Source of the DNA: Fimenecus sp045594885
GTDB taxonomy: Bacteria > Bacillota > Clostridia > Oscillospirales > Acutalibacteraceae
Assembly (NCBI GenBank): GCA_045594885.1
Contig: JAZNZJ010000022.1
Span: 1 to 64,000 of the forward strand
Length of the DNA stretch: 64,000 nucleotides
Direction: 5' to 3'
A program made the translations under genes and the position numbers. This document shows, one piece after another, positions 26,330 to 35,221 of this stretch (position 1 is its first letter; the number at the start of each line of letters is the position of its first letter). The notes beneath the pieces were generated by a model. The model had not been told where the DNA came from. It was given only the letters and a program-made list of their open reading frames with translations, and made no database searches.

Positions 26330-27634
26330 TTAATTTTCAGTAACGGTCACTTTTATGTCAGTTTTACCAATTGCCCAACAATTAAATTCACCCGATATTA
26401 CAACTGTTCCTTGAATTGATGTTGTTTCATTTGAAATAGTTTTATCAGAAGTATTGACAACAATTGAAAGGTTTTCTTCAGTAATTGCTTCAATATCTGA
26501 CTGAGTACCCACAATTGTAACTGTTACATCTTTAGGGTTGTTGAGTTTTACGGTGTAATCATCCCTGCTATTGCTAACAGATATTTTTGATGCTGAAATA
26601 GTTAAAGTCTTTGAAACCATTTCAGACGCATCTATTCTCACTCTGAATGATTTAATATTGTCATCCATAATTTTGTATGAGTTTATATCCTCAACATTTA
26701 TCTGGAATGTGTTATAGCTGTTATGAATGTCAGAAAAATCAATTGTATCAACTACAAAATATTTAGTTGTTTCAATTGCATCAATTGGCAATGCAATTCG
26801 TACAGTTGATGGTGAAATTGTATAGTTTAAAGGATTGTTAATAAAATATGAAGGTGCGTTTCTAAATTCAATTGCAGTTGGCAATGTAACAATCTTCAAA
26901 ACCGGTAAAGTCATTGTAATATCATTATTTTCAAGATTGATTTTAGAATATTTTAGTGTTGACCCATCACTTGTTGCAAGTTTAATTTCAGGTTCAAATG
27001 TTGTTGTTTTCTCTAAAACAGAATCAATACTAACAGATGCAGTTACACCCGTAATTCTATTAATTTCTGTTGCAGGTCCACTGACAAGAACTGTTTTCTT
27101 TGAAAATACCACATCACCCAACAGACATTTTTCGGGTACTATTGAATCAAGGTCTGAATTTACAACAGGATTAAGAGCCATTTCCACTTCTTTATATGTA
27201 TCAAAATAGACTTCTACATAAGTTGAAGAAGATGACATAATAGTAAAATCATCATTGTTGTCAGTAGGTGTAATCTTTAATTGCAGTGTCTTAGCTCCCG
27301 CACTGTCAACACGATTAGTACTTGCAACAACGTTTATGTCACTATTAGTCAAAGAAGCAAGAATATACTTTTTACCTTTAACAGTAACATCAACCGTAAA
27401 GTCAGATTGACCAAAAATCTCAAGTCCTAATTGTTCGGGAATACTGTCTTCAATACTGATTTGAACCGGTACGTCTGTTATCACTTTTTCAATTTCAGGA
27501 CTCTTTTCAATTGAAATCCACATCCATAAAACAAAAGATATTACAATCGAAAATATCAGAAGAAATCGATTATTATCTAATAAAGATGAAAAGGATGTTT
27601 TATTTCTATTCTGATTTTCATTATTTGTCTTCAT
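26330..27634 (-). CDS. cdaR: YbbR-domain protein, CdaR-like regulator of diadenylate cyclase
   Basis: The protein of about 434 residues has one N-terminal transmembrane helix (LLIFSIVISFVLWMWI), then about four extracellular YbbR repeats of about 80 residues. In B. subtilis CdaR binds and modulates CdaA. I choose ATG 27634 behind AGAGG; it overlaps the end of cdaA by 14 bp, which implies coupling. glmM, usually next in this operon, is absent here and replaced by the FG-GAP-like lipoprotein. Confidence 0.88.
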   Translation of the reverse strand: MKTNNENQNRNKTSFSSLLDNNRFLLIFSIVISFVLWMWISIEKSPEIEKVITDVPVQISIEDSIPEQLGLEIFGQSDFTVDVTVKGKKYILASLTNSDINVVASTNRVDSAGAKTLQLKITPTDNNDDFTIMSSSSTYVEVYFDTYKEVEMALNPVVNSDLDSIVPEKCLLGDVVFSKKTVLVSGPATEINRITGVTASVSIDSVLEKTTTFEPEIKLATSDGSTLKYSKINLENNDITMTLPVLKIVTLPTAIEFRNAPSYFINNPLNYTISPSTVRIALPIDAIETTKYFVVDTIDFSDIHNSYNTFQINVEDINSYKIMDDNIKSFRVRIDASEMVSKTLTISASKISVSNSRDDYTVKLNNPKDVTVTIVGTQSDIEAITEENLSIVVNTSDKTISNETTSIQGTVVISGEFNCWAIGKTDIKVTVTEN

Positions 27635-28502
27635 TTTTCTTACCTCTGAAAATCTTCTTAATTTTACTGTTCTCTTTGTTATCACTCTTTATAAGAGCAT
27701 TTGTAAGTCTTTCTCGTAAATCACCAACAGAAATATTTCTGCTCAAAACACCTTTTTCTGCAATTGAAATAATTCCTGTTTCTTCAGAAACTACCACCAC
27801 AAGAGCATCGCTTGTTTCACTCATACCAATTGCGGCTCTGTGACGTGTTCCCAATTCACTGCTAATTTCGTTATTATTGCCGGTTAAAGGAAGAATACAT
27901 CCTGCAGCTACTATTCGACCATCTTTAATAACCGTTGCACCATCATGCATTGGAGCTTTCGGGAAGAAAATGTTATTTACGAGCTCGGCTGTTACCGTAG
28001 CATCAATTGTAGTACCGGTTTTAGTGATTTCCCCAAGTAAAGAATCTCTTTCAAAAACAATCAAAGCACCAATCTGCTTGTCACTCATATCGGAACAAGC
28101 CTTGCTTACACAATGTATTGAATTTTTAATTGATTCCTGAATGTCACTATCTTCTTTATTTTTAAATATATTAAATTTAGAAACAGAACTTCTTCCCATA
28201 CTCTCAAGAGCATGACGAATTTCAGGAGCAAAAATAACAATAAGAATAACAAGCAAATTGCCGAAAACAAAACTTAGAATATATTGACTTGCCTGCATAT
28301 CAAATAATGTAACTAATAAATATATTAAAGCAAGTAAAATAACACCTTTTGCAAGTTGAAGTGCACGTGTTTCTCGAATTAGTTTAATTGCACTATAAAT
28401 AACAAATGCTACAAGTATAATGTCAAGCACATCACTGATACCATCAAAAGACAATAATGCACGTTTTATTTGCTCCCAATACTCATAAAAATTTGATAGC
28501 AT
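27621..28502 (-). CDS. cdaA: Diadenylate cyclase CdaA (DisA_N domain)
   Basis: The protein of about 293 residues makes c-di-AMP from two ATP. Three N-terminal transmembrane helices (about 15-90) precede the DAC domain, which has the DGA motif (MHDGATVIKDGR) and the RHR motif (GTRHRAAIG). ATG 28502 behind AGAGTG gives the usual family length; the longer open frame would overlap the cysteine desulfurase gene. c-di-AMP controls potassium and osmolyte transport and wall homeostasis in Firmicutes. Confidence 0.95.
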   Translation of the reverse strand: MLSNFYEYWEQIKRALLSFDGISDVLDIILVAFVIYSAIKLIRETRALQLAKGVILLALIYLLVTLFDMQASQYILSFVFGNLLVILIVIFAPEIRHALESMGRSSVSKFNIFKNKEDSDIQESIKNSIHCVSKACSDMSDKQIGALIVFERDSLLGEITKTGTTIDATVTAELVNNIFFPKAPMHDGATVIKDGRIVAAGCILPLTGNNNEISSELGTRHRAAIGMSETSDALVVVVSEETGIISIAEKGVLSRNISVGDLRERLTNALIKSDNKENSKIKKIFRGKKNEDK

Positions 28503-28608
28503 AGATTTCACACTCTTTTCAATAAAAAAATACAATATACTGCTGAATATAACAAAAAATGTATAAAATACACCAAGATATACATATTCACAATATATTG
28601 TATCACAA

Positions 28609-29757
28609 CTAATTTGATTTTGCAATTTTTCTGACCGAATTTATTAAAAAATCTATATCATTTTTTTTAGTAAAAATTGATGGTGAAATTCGGACTGTTC
28701 CTGTTTTTTCAGTTTTGAATTTTTTGTGTGCCAAAGGAGCACAATGAAGTCCCGCTCGTACTGCTATACCGTTTTCTGCTAATATTTGTGCCACCTGTTC
28801 ACTATGCAAATTTTTAATATTAAAAGATAATATGGGTGCAAAGCATTCACTTTTGTCATAAAAATTTTTATATAAATGAATACTGTTGCATTTTAATAAT
28901 TCAGAATACAGATATCTAACCAATGCCATTTCGTGCCAATATATATTCTCTATATTTTTCTTTTTTACAAAATCAATGGCTATTGATAAACCTATAATCC
29001 CCTGAACATTGGGTGTTCCACTTTCAAACTTATCCGGTAAATAATCGGGTTGATTTTTATCAATCGAATTACTGCCTGTTCCGCCTTCTAAAATCGTATT
29101 CAAATTATAATTATTTCTAAACATCAATAATCCCGTGCCGGTAGGACCCATAAGACCTTTATGCCCTGCACAACACATTATATCAATTTCATCACGCATC
29201 ATATTTAAATGCAATACACCTGCAACCTGTGCCACATCCATAACAAACAATAGACCATTTTTGTGGGCAAGACTTGCCAATTGTTTATATGGTGGAATAA
29301 TTCCAAAAACATTTGATGCGCCGGTACAGATAATGGCAACCGTGTTATCTCTTATTGAGTTTTTAAAATTACTTATTGTCTTGTATATATCTGTTTCCAC
29401 ACGTGCAATGTTGTAATTGGAAATCCCTTTTTGCTTGAGTTTTTCCAATGGGCGTAAAACCGCATTGTGCTCTAAATCGGAAACAATAAAATGAGAGTTG
29501 GGCGTCGCTAATCCTTTAATTGCCATATTTAATGCTGTTGTGCAATTATAAGTGAATATTACGTTTTCAACTGACGGTACACCGAACATATTTGCAACTT
29601 TCTTTCTGCACATAAAAATCTGTTCGGTTGTATCCGTTGCCATTTTATACATACCTCTTCCTGAATTACTGCCATAAGTTATATAGGCATCATTAATCGC
29701 TCGAATTACACATTCGGGTTTAGGATATGACGTTGCGCTGTTATCAAGATAAACCAA
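28609..29757 (-). CDS. Cysteine desulfurase-family PLP enzyme
   Basis: The 382-residue class-V aminotransferase-fold enzyme begins YLDNSATSYPKP. It has the PLP lysine in AGHKGLMGPTGTG and the persulfide Cys in GLHCAPLAH. It matches the stand-alone cysteine desulfurase subfamily rather than IscS or SufS with adjacent scaffold genes; no iscU or sufU is nearby. It would mobilise sulfur (or selenium) from cysteine. It is directly adjacent to a DUF3343 protein proposed as Se/S carrier. Confidence 0.9.
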   Translation of the reverse strand: MVYLDNSATSYPKPECVIRAINDAYITYGSNSGRGMYKMATDTTEQIFMCRKKVANMFGVPSVENVIFTYNCTTALNMAIKGLATPNSHFIVSDLEHNAVLRPLEKLKQKGISNYNIARVETDIYKTISNFKNSIRDNTVAIICTGASNVFGIIPPYKQLASLAHKNGLLFVMDVAQVAGVLHLNMMRDEIDIMCCAGHKGLMGPTGTGLLMFRNNYNLNTILEGGTGSNSIDKNQPDYLPDKFESGTPNVQGIIGLSIAIDFVKKKNIENIYWHEMALVRYLYSELLKCNSIHLYKNFYDKSECFAPILSFNIKNLHSEQVAQILAENGIAVRAGLHCAPLAHKKFKTEKTGTVRISPSIFTKKNDIDFLINSVRKIAKSN

Positions 29758-29970
29758 TTAAATCAACTCATATCCCACATATTTTACTCTATTAATATTT
29801 AATAAACTGATTAACTTATCAACATTTCCCGTTACTATGAGTATATATCCACAACCATTTGTATTATTTGAGTTTTTTCTCAACATAACTTTTCCGCCAT
29901 TGTTTTCAACAATTTCCTTTGCCTTCAATGCATAGGTGACTGATGAAAACCTAATTCTTATTTTATTCAT
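29758..29970 (-). CDS. DUF3343 small protein (putative Se/S carrier-like)
   Basis: The 70-residue ferredoxin-like fold protein (IRIRFSSVTYALKAKEIVE) has a single Cys in NGCGYILIV, the position of the conserved CG motif. The stop directly abuts the start of the cysteine desulfurase. The family is named for genomic association with selenium or sulfur transfer; direct biochemical proof is limited. It could carry the persulfide made by its partner. Confidence 0.75.
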   Translation of the reverse strand: MNKIRIRFSSVTYALKAKEIVENNGGKVMLRKNSNNTNGCGYILIVTGNVDKLISLLNINRVKYVGYELI

Positions 29971-30014
29971 TTTAACACCACCTATTTCATCTTATGGAAA
30001 TTAAATGTTTTTGA

Positions 30015-30042
30015 TAAAAAAACCTCGTCTATGACGAGGTTT
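30015..30042 (-). terminator. Rho-independent terminator of ispF
   Basis: On the minus strand AACCTCGTC (30033-30041) pairs with GACGAGGTT (30021-30029) over a 3-nt loop, and a run of seven T follows. The stem begins within the ispF stop codon. Confidence 0.9.
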
Positions 30043-30538
30043 AAATAAATTTAATTTTATTCTTTTGTTCTACTAAACAAACACAATGTGCCGATATACC
30101 CTCTTTTGCACCTGTAAAGCCAAGTTTTTCTTCAGTAGTAGCCTTAACGCTTACAAAATCAATGTTAACGCCCAATGCCTGAGAAATATTTTCTCTCATA
30201 GACTCAATATATGGTGCAAGTTTTGGTGCTTGAGCAATTATAGTTGCATCAATATTATTGACTTTGTATCCTTTAAGTTTAATTAGTTTTACAACTTTTT
30301 TTAAAAGCTCAAGGCTATCAGCATCTTTAAAACTACTATCATTATCAGGAAAATGTTTGCCGATGTCACCCAATGCACAAGCACCAAGAAGTGAATCGGA
30401 TATTGCGTGTAAAAGTACATCTGCATCGGAATGACCTAAAAGACCTATTCCACCATTTTCGATTTCAACACCACCGAGAATTAACCTTCTGCCTTCAACC
30501 AACTTATGAACATCATATCCGTGACCAATTCTCAACAC
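30041..30538 (-). CDS. ispF: 2-C-methyl-D-erythritol 2,4-cyclodiphosphate synthase
   Basis: The 165-residue enzyme performs the fifth step of the non-mevalonate isoprenoid pathway. The metal motif GHGYDVHKL and the block GHSDADVLLHAI are intact, as is VSVKATTEEKLGFTG. It overlaps ispD by 7 bp and ends at a terminator. Confidence 0.96.
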   Translation of the reverse strand: MLRIGHGYDVHKLVEGRRLILGGVEIENGGIGLLGHSDADVLLHAISDSLLGACALGDIGKHFPDNDSSFKDADSLELLKKVVKLIKLKGYKVNNIDATIIAQAPKLAPYIESMRENISQALGVNIDFVSVKATTEEKLGFTGAKEGISAHCVCLVEQKNKIKFI

Positions 30539-31251
30539 GGCAAATCCCCCTTTTTCTCAAGATATTTTTCAGCTAATTCAACATCTTCAGGAGTAGTAAT
30601 TTTAATATTTGTATAATCTCCATCAACAAATTTTACGGTCCTACCATATGCTTCAATAAGCATACAATCATCAGTAAAATCTTTACTGTTTTCAACTTTA
30701 TTCACTGCATCAAGATACAGAGACTTACTAAAAATCTGTGGAGTCTGAATAAAACGAAGATAATTTCTGTCAGGTGTTGCAACAATGTCGTTATTGTCGT
30801 TGACCTGCTTGACCGTATCTTTGACTTTAACTCCCGTAGCAGCGGCATCAAAAATAATCGCTTGTTCAAGTGTATCGGCAATCACCTTGTGTGACACAAG
30901 CGGTCTTGCACCGTCGTGAATTGCGATTAAATCCGCTTTATTAGATGAGGAAACAACACCATTAAGTACACTAATCTGGCGTGTTTCACCGCCTGTAACA
31001 ACGGATGATACCTTTTTAATATTATAATCTTTAATGAGAGCATTTACTTCATCAATATCACTTTCACGGGTGACAACAACAATTTCATCAATCAAGTCCA
31101 TATTATCAAAAACCGATAAAGTATGAATAAGTACAGGAATTCCATTCAACTCAAGAAACTGTTTATTAACCCCGCCCATTCTTGTTGAGTTGCCTGCCGA
31201 AACAATTACGGCAGAAACATATTTATTATTTTTATCCGTAATTTTCGACAT
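30532..31251 (-). CDS. ispD: 2-C-methyl-D-erythritol 4-phosphate cytidylyltransferase
   Basis: The 239-residue nucleotidyltransferase carries the CTP loop SAGNSTRMGGVNKQF, IHDGARPLV and TPQIFSK. It makes CDP-methylerythritol for IspE, whose gene lies elsewhere in the window (48396-49262). It is cotranscribed with ispF and follows the aminotransferase gene by 14 bp. Confidence 0.95.
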   Translation of the reverse strand: MSKITDKNNKYVSAVIVSAGNSTRMGGVNKQFLELNGIPVLIHTLSVFDNMDLIDEIVVVTRESDIDEVNALIKDYNIKKVSSVVTGGETRQISVLNGVVSSSNKADLIAIHDGARPLVSHKVIADTLEQAIIFDAAATGVKVKDTVKQVNDNNDIVATPDRNYLRFIQTPQIFSKSLYLDAVNKVENSKDFTDDCMLIEAYGRTVKFVDGDYTNIKITTPEDVELAEKYLEKKGDLPC

Positions 31252-31265
31252 AAAAGCACCCCCAA

Positions 31266-32534
31266 TTATACTAAAGCTTCTATTGCTGCGAGTTTAGCAC
31301 AAAGACAGAAAACTTCCATTGCTTTTTCCAAATTATCAACAGATGGAAATGTAGGAGCAATTCTTATATTCTTATCTTCAGGGTCAATGCCATAAGGATA
31401 AGTTGCACCTACTGTTGTAAGAACAAGACCTGCCGCTTTGCACAATTCACCAATTCTCTTTGCACTGCAACCAATTGTATCATAACTAATAAAGTAACCA
31501 CCTTTTGCTTTTACCCATTTACCAATTCCTAAAGGTGCGATTTCTTTTTCAAGCATATCGAGTACAAGGCTAAATTTAGGTGCTATAATTTTTGCATGTT
31601 TATCCATATGTGCTTTTATACCTTCAACATTTTTGAAGAATTTCACATGTCGCAACTGGTTAAGTTTGTCATAACTGATTGTCTGGAAATTAAGTCTTTT
31701 CTTAATATCAGCAATATTATTATCCGACGCAGCAATTGCTGACACACCTGCACCTGGGAATGAAATTTTTGAAGTTGAAGTAAATTCAACAAAATTATCT
31801 TCTGTACCAAATTCCTTACATGCCTCAAAGATGTTCATAAGAACATCAGGAGTGTCGGTCAATTCATGAACTACATAGGCATTATCCCAAATAACTCTAA
31901 AATCTTTCGCAGCCGGTTTTAATGCTGCAAGTGCCTTTACTCTTTCATCACTGTATGTTACACCATTTGGGTTTGAATACTTTGGTACACAAAACATTCC
32001 CTTAACCATAGGGTCTTTGACAAGTTCTGCAATTTTGTTAACATCAGGACCAAATTCGTCCATCTCAACAGAAATCATTTCAATACCAAAAAATTCGGTA
32101 ATTGCAAAATGTCTGTCATATCCGGGAACATTACAGATGAATTTTACATTCCCCTGCTTTGACCAAGGTTCACAGCCTGCAATACCAAGATACATACACT
32201 GATTAAGGAAGTCATACATAAGATTTAAACTTGATGCTCCGCCAATTATAATATTTTTTGGCTCAACCTCAAGTATATCTGCAAAAAGCTTTTTACATTC
32301 AGGCATTCCGTCAAGTACGCCATAGTTACGGCAATCAAAGCCATTTTCTGCCTTGCAATCATCAGCAGTTGATATAACATTCAGCATTTCCATTGTAATA
32401 TCAAGCTGGTCTGCACCCGGCTTACCACGTGACATATCAAGTGAAAGCCCTTTCCCCTTTATTTCTTCATATTCTTTTTCCAATTCATTCTTAATTACAA
32501 GAAGTTCTTCTTTACTCATTTGATTATAATACAT
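31266..32534 (-). CDS. PLP aminotransferase, MocR/subgroup 1c aspartate aminotransferase type
   Basis: The 422-residue enzyme has the family opening LDMSRGKPGADQLD, the NYGVLDGMPECK segment, VPKYSNPNGVTYS, and the PLP lysine in FTSTSKISFPGAG. This matches PF12897-type enzymes annotated as aspartate or alanine aminotransferases; the substrate cannot be fixed from sequence. It has its own promoter at 32570-32598 and probably reads through to ispD-ispF. Confidence 0.88.
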   Translation of the reverse strand: MYYNQMSKEELLVIKNELEKEYEEIKGKGLSLDMSRGKPGADQLDITMEMLNVISTADDCKAENGFDCRNYGVLDGMPECKKLFADILEVEPKNIIIGGASSLNLMYDFLNQCMYLGIAGCEPWSKQGNVKFICNVPGYDRHFAITEFFGIEMISVEMDEFGPDVNKIAELVKDPMVKGMFCVPKYSNPNGVTYSDERVKALAALKPAAKDFRVIWDNAYVVHELTDTPDVLMNIFEACKEFGTEDNFVEFTSTSKISFPGAGVSAIAASDNNIADIKKRLNFQTISYDKLNQLRHVKFFKNVEGIKAHMDKHAKIIAPKFSLVLDMLEKEIAPLGIGKWVKAKGGYFISYDTIGCSAKRIGELCKAAGLVLTTVGATYPYGIDPEDKNIRIAPTFPSVDNLEKAMEVFCLCAKLAAIEALV

Positions 32535-32569
32535 GGGATTTTACCTCCAATACGAATTTTCATTATGAT

Positions 32570-32598
32570 ATTTTATCTTATATAAGTTATTTTTGCAA
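32570..32598 (-). promoter_or_regulatory. Sigma-A type promoter of the aminotransferase-ispD-ispF unit
   Basis: TTGCAA (32593-32598) and TAAAAT (32570-32575) are separated by 17 bp on the minus strand, about 36 bp before the start codon. Confidence 0.6.
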
Positions 32599-32682
32599 GT
32601 GTTAATTAAAAAAACTGCATATTATTCAATTTTTCGTAATAAAAACTTTAATATTTGAATAATTTGACAATAAAAAGTTCAT

Positions 32683-33981
32683 TTATTTGCTTTTTTTGAA
32701 CAAACAAGGTAGAATTAACGGACTTTTACCTTCAACTTTTTCAATTTGATTCAATAAAAGAGTCTTTAAACCTCTTTTTATTTGATTATATTCATTTGAA
32801 TTGATTAGATTATTCTTTTGTGCTTTATCATTCTTATTATCATAGAGATAATCCTCAAAATAGATATTTGAATGTGAAGACAAAACAAATGGCGATGATA
32901 CAGAATAAGTATAGTCTTTAGTGCGTATCACTCTGCCACATTGACTTTCACTAATTTGAACAAAAGCAAAACCGCAATCGCCTTTTTCTTGAATTGCTTC
33001 GCCCTGATAATATTCAGGAGGAGAAATAAAACCTGAATAAAGTAATGTTGGTGGCAAATCAATAAGACTGACTATTTTGCTTTCTTTTTTACCTACTTCA
33101 AAGCCTTTACCCTTTACAACAAGAGGGATATGTATTGAAGCATCGTGACAACTACGTTTATACTCCGCATTTCTTGTTTTAAAATGGCAACCATGGTCAG
33201 AAGTATAAATAATTGTAGTATTATCATAAATGCCTTTTTTCTTTAAGCATTTAATAAGTCTTCCTAAATTATCGTCAAGACTTTCAATGGCGGCAAGATA
33301 ATCGGGATACTGTTCATTATAATTACCCTTTAAATGAGTCAAATCTTCAGGAATATCAAAATTCTTATATTTCTCAACTTTATCTATTGGCCCCTCAAAT
33401 CTGTTATGGTCATTCTGATGATGTGGCTCAAGTTGAGAAATAAACATAAAAAACGGTTTATCACTATTGCGGTTTTCAATATATTCAATGGCAAAATCAT
33501 TAATTTTGTCCGCTCTGTATCCTTCAAATTCAATTTTGTTGCCATTCTCATCAAACACATAGCCATCATAACCATGAGAAGTAAATTCGAGAATGTCAGC
33601 ACCACGAAAATACTCATATCCCCACAATCGTTCCCTTGGAATTGCAGTTTTCTCACAATTTATTCTTTTACCATTATTTTTACCCGATGCTAAATGTAAC
33701 TTACCAATATATGCAGTATCATAACCATTCTCATTAAAATACTCTGCAATAGTTTTTGCGTTATCAGGTAAAGGTATTCCGTTAATATGACAACCACATT
33801 CAGTTGGATATACTCCCGTTTGCAAACTTGCCCTTGCCGGACCACAAACAGGCTGACAAGTATAACAATTCTCAAAGAATGTTCCCTCATCTGCAAGTGC
33901 CATAAGATTAGGCATTATTTCTTTATTTACAGTATCATATCTCTGCTGGTCAGAAAAATAGAAAATAATATTATCTTTCAT
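32683..33981 (-). CDS. Sulfatase, Cys-type, without export signal
   Basis: The 432-residue alkaline-phosphatase-superfamily enzyme starts at ATG 33981 behind GGGAGA. Metal Asp is in YFSDQQRYD. The formylglycine motif CGPAR (Cys46) follows the C-x-P-x-R rule, so an anaerobic sulfatase-maturing enzyme should activate it; none is encoded here. TSDHGCHF supplies further metal ligands. No signal peptide is visible, which suggests action in the cytoplasm on imported sulfated sugars. The sugar-related manA and MFS genes lie divergently next door. Confidence 0.9.
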   Translation of the reverse strand: MKDNIIFYFSDQQRYDTVNKEIMPNLMALADEGTFFENCYTCQPVCGPARASLQTGVYPTECGCHINGIPLPDNAKTIAEYFNENGYDTAYIGKLHLASGKNNGKRINCEKTAIPRERLWGYEYFRGADILEFTSHGYDGYVFDENGNKIEFEGYRADKINDFAIEYIENRNSDKPFFMFISQLEPHHQNDHNRFEGPIDKVEKYKNFDIPEDLTHLKGNYNEQYPDYLAAIESLDDNLGRLIKCLKKKGIYDNTTIIYTSDHGCHFKTRNAEYKRSCHDASIHIPLVVKGKGFEVGKKESKIVSLIDLPPTLLYSGFISPPEYYQGEAIQEKGDCGFAFVQISESQCGRVIRTKDYTYSVSSPFVLSSHSNIYFEDYLYDNKNDKAQKNNLINSNEYNQIKRGLKTLLLNQIEKVEGKSPLILPCLFKKSK

Positions 33982-34009
33982 TATTGTATCTCCCAAAATA
34001 TATATCAAC

Positions 34010-34037
34010 ATTATAACATAAATTCAATATTTTACAA
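34010..34037 (-). promoter_or_regulatory. Promoter of the sulfatase gene
   Basis: TTGTAA (34032-34037) and TATAAT (34010-34015) are 16 bp apart on the minus strand. TGT precedes the -10 box, giving an extended -10 element. Confidence 0.65.
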
Positions 34038-34061
34038 TCCTAAACTAATAATGAATAAAAA

Positions 34062-34227
34062 CAAGGACGTGGGGGAGCCTCGTCCTTTGGGGTTTGGTAT
34101 TGAGTTTTGATGGGGATGGATTTTTGAGTATCGGGCTGGCACGGAGACCCACCCCTACTTAATCTTAATCATCGAACACAGAGAACCATCTCCTTGTGTT
34201 CGCCCTTTCTTCGCTCTTGAAAAGGGT
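34062..34227. repeat. GC-rich, structured intergenic segment, possible interspersed-repeat remnant
   Basis: This stretch between the sulfatase and manA is clearly GC-richer than its surroundings. It contains three hairpins: AAGGACG/CGTCCTT (34063-34087), CGAACACA-GAGA/TCTC-TGTGTTCG (34173-34202) and CCCTTT/AAAGGG (34204-34227), the last followed by TTTT. No coding frame is supported. It looks like a decayed repeat unit, but other copies are needed to show that. Confidence 0.4.
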
Positions 34228-34273
34228 TTTATAATATGATAGAATACTTAAAAATATTTTAGGAGTGTTTTTT

Positions 34274-35221
34274 GTGTATATTCTTAAATTAAGTCCTGTT
34301 TTTAAAGATTATCTCTGGGGTGGCACTAAACTTCGTAATGAATATGGTTTTAAATCTGACCTTGATAAACTTGCTGAAGGTTGGATGCTTTCATGCCATA
34401 AAGATGGTGAAAACACAATTCTCAATGGTGAATACGAAGGCAAAACTTTAAGTGAAGTAATAAAAATTAATCCTGATTATTTAGGTGTTAATGGTAGAAA
34501 ATTTGAATACTTTCCTATACTTATAAAGCTCATTGATGCAAAAAATGATTTATCAGTTCAGGTGCATCCTGATAATGAATATGCAATGCGTGTTGAAAAT
34601 GAATACGGAAAAACAGAATGTTGGTATATTCTTGATTGCGATGAAAATGCTGAACTTATTTACGGATTTAACAAGACAATTACAAGTGAAGAATTCAAAG
34701 AAAAAATTGCTGACAATACATTTCTTGAAACAGTCAATAAGGTTAAAGTTAAAAAAGGCGATTTATTCTTTATAGAAGCCGGCACACTTCACGCAATAGG
34801 CAAAGGAATTTTACTTGCAGAAATTCAGCAGAATTCCAATACAACATATCGTGTTTATGATTATGGTAGATTAGGTGCTGATGGAAAACCAAGAGAATTG
34901 CATGTTGATAAAGCGATTGATGTTACAAATTGCACACCCCCTACTCGACCTATAACGCCCGAAGGCGAACTTATTAATTGTGGCAAATACTCAAAACAGT
35001 TGCTCACAAAATGCGATTTATTTGACGTTGAAAAAGTTACTGTTCACAATGAATATGTTGGATATGCTGATAATATTTCATTTGTTTCAGTACTTATTAC
35101 AGATGGCAGAGGTACAATTGACAGCATCAAAATAAATAAAGGAGATAGTCTTTTCATTCCCGCCGATTATGGTAAATTTACTGTAACTGGAAATATTGAA
35201 ATGATTATTACACGTGTATAA
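34274..35221 (+). CDS. manA: Mannose-6-phosphate isomerase, class I
   Basis: The 315-residue zinc cupin interconverts mannose 6-phosphate and fructose 6-phosphate. Metal ligands are in VQVHPDNEYA, KTECWYIL and EAGTLHAIGKG. GTG 34274 is chosen because AGGAG is 8 nt upstream; a GTG at 34265 lies within that site. The length matches the short Firmicute enzyme (B. subtilis ManA/Pmi). The next gene, a transporter, starts on the base after its stop. Confidence 0.94.
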   Translation: MYILKLSPVFKDYLWGGTKLRNEYGFKSDLDKLAEGWMLSCHKDGENTILNGEYEGKTLSEVIKINPDYLGVNGRKFEYFPILIKLIDAKNDLSVQVHPDNEYAMRVENEYGKTECWYILDCDENAELIYGFNKTITSEEFKEKIADNTFLETVNKVKVKKGDLFFIEAGTLHAIGKGILLAEIQQNSNTTYRVYDYGRLGADGKPRELHVDKAIDVTNCTPPTRPITPEGELINCGKYSKQLLTKCDLFDVEKVTVHNEYVGYADNISFVSVLITDGRGTIDSIKINKGDSLFIPADYGKFTVTGNIEMIITRV

